Positions 57,293-64,000 of a DNA stretch of 64,000 bases are shown here, piece after piece. Source of the DNA: Marsupella aquatica (lineage: Eukaryota > Marchantiophyta); the NCBI GenBank assembly GCA_973895155.1, contig OZ316893.1, forward strand, positions 11,780,001 through 11,844,000. The letters are read 5' to 3'. The position numbers were made by a program, and so were the translations under genes. The notes beneath the pieces were generated by a model that was given only the letters and a program-made list of their open reading frames with translations, did not search any database and was not told the origin of the DNA. Position 1 is the stretch's first letter. Each line of letters starts with the position of its first letter.

Positions 57293-60200
57293 ATGTGTGC
57301 AAAAGTGAGCACTTATGATCGACACGGGCCGAATGTGCGCTACCTGCCTGCGTCATTGCAGCTCCTCTCTTCCCATCAACGTGATAACAATAATAACCAC
57401 GGAGATGGGCACGGGGGGATCTCATCGTCGCGGAAGAGGGGGCACAACAATCTCATTAGCAGCATTGAGCAGAGTGAAAATGGGGGAGTGAGCGCCAGCA
57501 AGCGCGCCAGCCGGAATCCTGAGATTATGTTCCGGCTGCTTATTCCGGCCACGAAAATTGGCAAAGTGATTGGCAAGCAGGGCAGCCAAATTAAAATTCT
57601 GCGCGAGAAAACCGGAGCTCGCATCAAGATTGCCGACCCTGTCTCTGTAAGTTTTCTATCCGCTGTCGCATTGATGATCACTATCTCGCATCAAAACTGC
57701 CTCTCATCCGCAACCGGCATCGAGGAAGGTAAGCTGAAAGATGAAGGTAACAGGGGTGGCAATGCTTCAAGGCTCCACATTTGTCTGCTTGAAAGAGTAA
57801 AGTCAGTCTTCATTTCAATTACGCCTCAACGTGTTCCCAAGAAAATAATATGTAATTGTTCAAGTTCGGACATCTCAAGGTTAGTACTGTACAACTATGG
57901 CCATCCTTAAACTGGCTTTCGAAGCAGCTGGACTAACTTTTCGCTTGGGTGTGAGTAACATTGCATACATCACCTTTGCACCTGAATACCCCGGAGTTGG
58001 ATAAGTGTTTATTGATTCTGTATCCATGGATTTGGAGCTCCGACCGTTATAAAGTCTAAGATATAAGGAAGAGCTATTCGAGTCGAGTTGTCTATGAGAA
58101 TACAAGGGCGTAAGAGTTGCTCTTCGGGTTCGAATCTTAAAAGTAGGTCTGCCAACTGCTAATGAAGGCTGCATAGCTCATAGTTTTGTGAGGATCAGAT
58201 TATGAATCATCGTTTCAATGAATGCTTGAACACAGTGGTTGCAAACAGTCGAGGAGCGTGTGGTCCTGATCTCTTCAAAGGATGAGCTGGGTGAAGCTCA
58301 TTCAGCTGCAGAGGATGCTCTGATTCGCGTAGCTACCATTATGGTTGAGGTAAAATCCTAACCACATCATGTGCCAGCTCTGTGGTTATGGATAAATAAT
58401 GCAACATATTTTTTGTTTGTTTGTCGAGATAGTCAAAGTAAGTCTCGCACGCCTCCTAGATGTGTGACAAACTAATGCCATTAGTTCACTCGCAGTGTTT
58501 TCACGCTTATGTGGTGAAGTCCCTTAAAATGGCTTTTATCCTTGGACTTCAGCGTAGCTCTGTTTTGATAGTTGCGACCGTAGATGGCTCAAGACCACCT
58601 CGTCGTCAATGCTCTCTAGATGTATTCCACTCAGATTGTCGAATTGTTCTTATTGGTGTTTTGGGTTGACAGGAAAGATCGGATGGGGATCGTGCAGCAA
58701 GTATCGGACCCCAACATCATGTTGCCCCCAACTTGACACGACTACTGATTGCAGGATCTCAGGCAGGCAGCCTCATTGGGAAAGAAGGAGCCACAATTAA
58801 AGATGTAAGGGAGTCTTCAGGAGCCAATGTCAGAATCTTACCACCAGATCAGCTTCCTGTCTGTTCATCTGCATTGGAGAATGATCGCCTCGTGCAGGTA
58901 AGATGATTTGGCCCCTCCTCCTCCCCCTCCCCCTCCCCTTCCACACAAAAACAAACACAGACCCCTCCCACTTTCTTTTCCACCTCTCCATAGGTTTTGG
59001 TCTTTGACCCGGTAACCAGTCAATTAATTGAAATTTCAAATCTTTCTGACAGATTGCTGGTGAAATATCCCAAGTTCAAAAAGCTTTGGAGATGATAGGT
59101 GCCAAGCTTCGGTAAGAATCGATTGGCGCTGCTAGTTTTGACGAACTTGTGGCATCGGTAATAGGGTTGTGGGGAAAGTCCTAAAATTTGTAGTGCCTGT
59201 CGAGAGCTCGAATTGATTGGCATTAAGCAGAGAAATTGTGGTGATCTGCAGGGAAAATCCTCCCAAGGAAACTGTTTCCATCAGGGCCCCTTTTTTCCTT
59301 GGGTCAAACCCGCACCTAATAGTGCACCAGGCAGGGCTGTCAGCTTTTACGAATCCAGGTAGATTTCGTGATCAAGGAGGTCTGCGAGGGGACCCTTACA
59401 GCAGGTTGAGTGGAAATTCAGGTCCTGGTTCTGGATTCAATGGATCTGATAGGCCCCTCCCAAAAGTGAGCACCGAAATACGCATTCTGAGTGCACTCAT
59501 GGGTGGCGTCATTGGAAGGGGAGGAGCTAACATCAGTCAGATCAGATCTATGTCTGGAGCATCAGTAAAGGTGTAACTACTTACCCATTCTTTTTGACCC
59601 GGCACTACCAGACTGGCCGATGTCGTTCAATTTATATCATGGGTATATTTTGGTCAGGGTTCTTCCCAATATACCATATGGTTTCGTTTTTCTCAGTCCG
59701 TGCATTCCTGTAGGTTTTTTGCATCACCAATTCAGATGGAGCTCTCCTTTCACTTTCTCCGTTTGAGATCTTCTCTTTTAGCCTTGAAGAGTTCGCTCGG
59801 GGCAAGAAATTGTCTTTGTCACAACAGGGAAATAGCTAACCCTCTCGTGCTTGGAACGTAGGTGAGTGGGCAAGTGGATGGAACGACAGAAAGAACAATT
59901 TCGATCGAGGGAACCCCAGATCAGGTAAGTACTAAGTATTTGTTACGCTGAGGTGCTTGCACACACAGGTTCATGCATACAAAGGATTATACAAGGGTTT
60001 GCGTGATGGATAATCTCCTTATCCTGGAAAATCAATTCTAGACCGCCTATCTAATGTGATGTCATTAAGCATGTGCTGATCAAAACGAAGACAGTTTTTT
60101 GTCAAATATTCTTCAAAATGCACGTGTTCTTCTGCTTGACCAGGCAGTACTCACCTGCTTATTCTTTAAAGCATTTCTTCCCCTTTGTTACCCCCGGTAT

Positions 60201-60330
60201 GGCCCCATTCAAGAGTATCCTCGCTGGTCTGTTGCCAGTAGACGCAAGCTTTATTTGAGGAGATGTTTTGGTTGGTATGCAGGTCGCAGCAGCACAGAGC
60301 CTTGTACAAGCATATTTAAATGCACAATAG
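57293..60330 (+). CDS. Three-KH-domain RNA-binding protein (FLK/PEPPER/HEN4-like group)
   Basis: Seven exons with GT-AG borders and consistent phases: 57293-57646, 58236-58349, 58673-58897, 59053-59111, 59252-59570, 59862-59924 and 60283-60330 (TAG), giving 393 codons. KH1 (about residues 78-145) has MFRLLIPATKIGKVIGKQGS with GKQG loop. KH2 (about 176-250) has TRLLIAGSQAGSLIGKEG. KH3 (about 323-391) has TEIRILSALMGGVIGRGG. All three keep the GxxG RNA-binding loop, and a Gly/Ser-rich linker separates KH2 from KH3. The order and motif style resemble plant FLK and PEPPER, nuclear RNA-binding proteins acting on flowering or floral-identity transcripts in Arabidopsis; function here is unknown. 57293 is the first in-frame ATG, but the frame is open upstream to 57107, so an extra 5' exon is possible. 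Confidence 0.85.
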
Positions 60331-61870
60331 GAAGTAGGCAAGTATTCAGCAATCTCGTTTACCCGCCTTTGTCCAGAATTAATGGACAGAACATATAGAA
60401 AGATGCTCTGCAGAGAAGTGGATAGTCGTGTGAAGCGGCATGCATTATGATAACTCATGTCGATCTGACAGGTTCTGCCTATCACTTCCTATGTTTGCAG
60501 TGTCTAGTCCACGTGTTCGGCCCCTTCTGCTGGGTGGCGGTTTAGGGTTTAGGGTTTTTCTTACTGTTTTAGTTGAGCATTTGACTAAGATATCTCTGGG
60601 ATGAGGAAAGAGGTTGCTCGGAATGGAACTAGGCTAGCCTCCATGCAACCACGAAAGCAAAGCTTAATTTTTTGTAAAATATTCTGAAATTTTGAATGGT
60701 GTCATCAATGCGGCTATACGAGTGGTGGTAGTATAGACATGTAGTTCATCGAGGGAATTTGCCTGAGGATCTGCCAGGTTGATAGGTTTGGAGTTGAACC
60801 CCTGGACTGCAGGAGAAGTGGTGCTTGAGTGGTAGCATTATGAGGTTATTCACAGCAAGAATCTGCTGACTATCATGAAGGCACCTTGCTAAGTAGATCT
60901 GGTTTCTAGTCTTTCTGTATTCACCCATCCCGGTATTAGAAAGTGTCCCATCTCAACTTGGTTCCTCCAGGTTGGTTTCTGGGCTTCTTGAGTTTCAGCC
61001 AAGCATTCAGGTTCCCCTTTCCTTCGCAGATTTGTCTGTCCTTGCTTTTTTTTTTTGAGGGAAATCTAGGACTGGATTGGAGAATCTGCAGTATTTTTTA
61101 CTTCAAACTCCGAGTTCGGGTTAGTTGACCCATGCTCTGGAGGGAGTTATGGGGTGTAATCCTTGAAGAGGGGAATACCTCAGTTTTTTTCTTTGCATTG
61201 AGTGGCCACATCGTTTTCCAGGTAGAAACTTGGCAAAAATGGTGACTGGTATCCTGAAATTGAAGCCCAGGTCCGTTCACAATCTGTGGTGGCTCACCCT
61301 GAAATGGGTTCCCTACAATGAATGTATGTCACTATTGGGGTGGGGAGAGTCTACAAGTGGTTCTTCCCCATTTCCTTCAAGACCAAAAACATTCCATTCC
61401 CCTTCTACCTAGTCCAGGAAAGAGTCAAATCAGTGGATAGCAAGGGAAAATGTTATGGGCAAACTTTGAAAATTTCTGGAAACAAGAAGATTTCTGCCTC
61501 AATCGACAAGCAGATCCTACTGGTAACCTGGACTAATCCACCATCCTCAAGAATCTGTAAACAAAAAGAGGCTGTGGAGTACAAACATAATGAATGAGAA
61601 CTAGCTTGGCAGAGCTCGAGAACATCAGCGATTATTCTGCAGCCTGCGTGCCAAGAGGGCAAAAATGTCACGGACAATCAAAGTACTTTATCTCACCTTC
61701 TACTTAGATATGTACATCGATCTCGACGTCGATAAAATCTCAGTCGCTGCAATACACGACGGGCTATTCACAGCGCGGGACCCAGATAGATGTCTCAAAT
61801 TCTCCACCTAATTTACCGTGGCCTTGAAAGATCCACACAGCACTCCATTGCAGTAGACAAAGTAGCGCGT
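60331..61870. other. Region downstream of the KH gene
   Basis: Probable 3' UTR at first. 60540-60558 contains two TTTAGGG telomere-like units. ORFs around 61230-61600 (up to 91 codons) show no domain that I recognise. Confidence 0.35.
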
Positions 61871-62113
61871 TAATTTAGGCCGACGCCGCTGTACGAGGGA
61901 TCATTCTCCTCCATGCCAGGCCGACAGCCAACCTCGACTTTACCGGCGAGCAAATGCCGACCATAATTTCGCGGATCGACCTGCTGCTCGGCAGCAAAGG
62001 CTATAGTAGCATCGCCATGGTAGATTGTGTTTCTGTGGGAGTTCAATGCCCTGGATTGCTGTGAATCTTGACTAACACTTAACGCTACTGAAAGCTCCGA
62101 AGCTCGATTCATT
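61871..62113 (-). CDS. Possible small protein or last exon (minus strand), unrecognised
   Basis: ATG (62113-62111) to TAA (61871) gives 80 residues: a polar Ser/Gln-rich start, then HGDATIAFAAEQQVDPRNYG, GKVEVGCRPGMEENDPSYSG. Composition looks protein-like and not like translated repeat. A TTTCAG acceptor-like sequence lies 4 bases upstream of the ATG on the minus strand, so it may be the coding start in a second exon with a noncoding first exon. No membrane segment or known motif. Confidence 0.35.
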
Positions 62114-62143
62114 TTCCTGAAAGACAAGGAGTGTTTTATAATA

Positions 62144-62259
62144 AGTTACATTCGAGGAGAAGCGAGCACTTGCGCTCGATGCCTCAAATACACTTGCGTG
62201 AAGTTACATTAGAGGAGAAGCGAGCACTTGCGCTCGATGCCTCAAATCCACTTGCGTGA
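62144..62259 (+). repeat. 58-bp tandem duplication
   Basis: Two units (62144-62201, 62202-62259) containing GAGGAGAAGCGAGCACTTGC and GCTCGATGCCTCAAAT, differing at about two bases. GCGAGCACTTGCGCTCG within each unit is partly palindromic. Just upstream of the small minus-strand ORF. Confidence 0.9.
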
Positions 62260-64000
62260 GATTGAATCAAAAAATGCTGAGCGCCTAACACATGATGCGA
62301 GTTCTAACAGACAAAGAGGTGCTGCGGCTTGTCAACTTCAACAAGTTCAGTGGGAGGAAGCGCACAAGTAGAAGCGAAGCTTGTTTTGTTAAATCACCCA
62401 AAGGATCTAATTTCTAACGAGAAGTTGTTTCGTAGTGAGAGTGTCGGAGAGGGACACTAGAAGCATATTTGGAGAAGCGGCCACAAGCTCAATTTGCAAA
62501 CTATGATAAACTCTTCCTATAGAATCAAGTTGACGAGGATCAAATAACTACGAGGAATTGCGTTGGAGGCCGCAACGTAGAGCCCTTCTCTATGCCGACA
62601 AGTAGCCCGGCATAGACAATGTCGAGCAGCAAGCTACAGTAGCTGTTCAACTCTGGCTACAGTTATAGTAAAGAATTCTAAGTAGTTCGCCAGTGTTGGC
62701 TACAATTATGTTAAAGAATACCAAGGACTTCGCCTGGAAACGTGTCAAATCAATCGAGGCCTTCTGACGATTTCATATGAATGCAGTAGTGACACTTCAT
62801 ATGATGGAGTACGTTCTCGAGAGGGATGTTCCTTTGGGATTCTTGCAGTCGCCCCGTGATGAAGCTACGTACGACTTGGCCACACCGGCTTTAGACAAAA
62901 TTTCCAAATTAATTAAAGCTGCCTGTCGGACTGGGATTCTACTGGCGTAGTCTTCCCAAGTCGAGCCATCAGTCGTTGCCGATCGCTCGATTATTTACGT
63001 CCTACAGGCATTTACTCAGTGGGTCAAGCAGTGATTTATTTATTCTCGGTCGACCTTCTCTCAAATATTGCACGTCCATGATCCAGCCTGGATGCCTGGA
63101 TCTAGCTCAATTCTCTTCAAGGGTTGCACGGTGAGAACGAGCTGGCCAGCTCTTGGATCCTCTGTTTTATTTTGGCGAACTACGAAGTTTGTAGAATATA
63201 ATTAATCGGATCGAGAACAACATAACTTGGATTTCCGAGCACGTCCCAGGTACAGCAGTCTCGAGCTTAAGAATACTGTCCATTGAGTTGGACACATCCG
63301 CCACAAAGATGCAGGAGCGCAGGCTCGGTTCACGGAGACCTCGGCGATGGCTACGGCCGTGGCTGCGTTCTGTGTGACAGCTTTGCTGCGGATGGAAATG
63401 AGTAGACGTCAACATGTATGCCCCATCCCCATCCCCGTCGATGATATCGAGGGAAGCCGTAGGCTGGCAGCAAATAGGTCCTCCGGTACCAGCATGTGAT
63501 CGAGTGCGATCGCTTCTGTCCCAACAATCTCTGTTGCAGCGGGGCTTACTATTGCGGTTCTAATTCAAGCTACTGCGGAGATGGGTGCCTCTCTGGCCCA
63601 CGTTCCAAATCAGGTTCAACAACTTTGAGGAGTGATGTATTCTTGGAATCGTTGTAGCGGCAGTGGCAAGGATGATCATTCAAAGTGGGCTACTGCAGAA
63701 TTTCACCATGCAGACAACCAGCTCGCTAGCCGCACCGTACAGTTTTGACAGATTTGAGACAAAATTGATATCTGTTGTGGTCTGAAAGCTTGGTCCTCAC
63801 TATTTGTGACGCAGGTTTTACATGAACCAACGTTCGCTTTCAACAATAGTTAGCTTTTACGCACTTCAAGTTCGTAGCTGGAAGCGACTGTGTGTTTCTC
63901 CAACCTTCATTCTTGATGTGTCAACTACTGCAGGCAAACTTATTTTATTTGTCTACGTATTGAGCAGGGACAGTGCTTTCAGAAAATTTCCAATTCTTTT
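62260..64000. other. No recognised gene
   Basis: Unique-looking sequence with short ORFs on both strands (longest 82 codons, minus, 63167-63415), none with a motif. It may contain UTR or promoter sequence of genes beyond the window. Confidence 0.35.

Overview
The window is nuclear DNA of a land plant. Genes are split by GT-AG introns, one encodes a chloroplast thylakoid Tat component (HCF106/TatB), and the long intergenic stretches are filled with decayed and nested Ty3/gypsy, Ty1/copia, LINE and CACTA elements. A RING / coiled-coil / WD40 gene that I do not recognise from flowering plants, and the general repeat content, make a seed-free plant (lycophyte, fern or bryophyte) or a gymnosperm more likely than an angiosperm. 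That placement is inference.

Layout. 1-5280: remnants of retroelements (coiled-coil ORF, gypsy RT, a tRNA-type SINE). 5283-7415: first copy of a large duplicated segment that ends inside exon 1 of HCF106. 7348-9380: an intact six-exon HCF106 gene. 11580-14540: a LINE with an exact in-frame triplication. 15-22 kb: degenerate repeats, a copia fragment, and two opposed copies of an unrecognised element with a minisatellite promoter. 22.5-25.4 kb: pyrimidine-rich DNA without a recognisable gene. 25.8-42 kb: a nested transposon stack. A CACTA (TNP2) transposase on the minus strand was split by a LINE; the LINE was split by a 9.47-kb Ty3/gypsy element and by a ~510-bp MITE-like element; a second MITE-like copy sits in the TNP2 frame. 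43.3-47.1 kb: a gypsy pol fragment, a third copy of the unrecognised module, and sequence of possibly organellar character. 47.5-50.2 kb: second copy of the duplicated segment. 50503-54027: RING / coiled-coil / WD40 gene. 57293-60330: seven-exon gene with three KH domains. 61871-62113: possible small minus-strand CDS.

The most remarkable object is the Ty3/gypsy element at 28790-38260. Between its protease and its reverse transcriptase lies a complete C5-cytosine DNA methyltransferase domain with motifs I, IV, VI, VIII, IX and X in order, and a PHD finger follows the integrase. A retroelement carrying both a DNA methylation writer and a likely chromatin reader suggests self-methylation or targeted integration. 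This copy is dead: it has 13 in-frame stops and three frameshifts. Twelve of the 13 stops are TGA or TAG, as expected from deamination of CG- and CHG-methylated cytosines. Its ends are also odd. The insertion has a 6-bp target duplication, but the element begins and ends inside the LTR, with an LTR-LTR junction near the right end, as if a two-LTR circle had been opened within one LTR.

The three host genes (HCF106, RING-WD40, KH) are independent and all on the plus strand. The first two are linked by the duplicated segment, whose second copy ends about 290 bp upstream of the RING-WD40 start codon.
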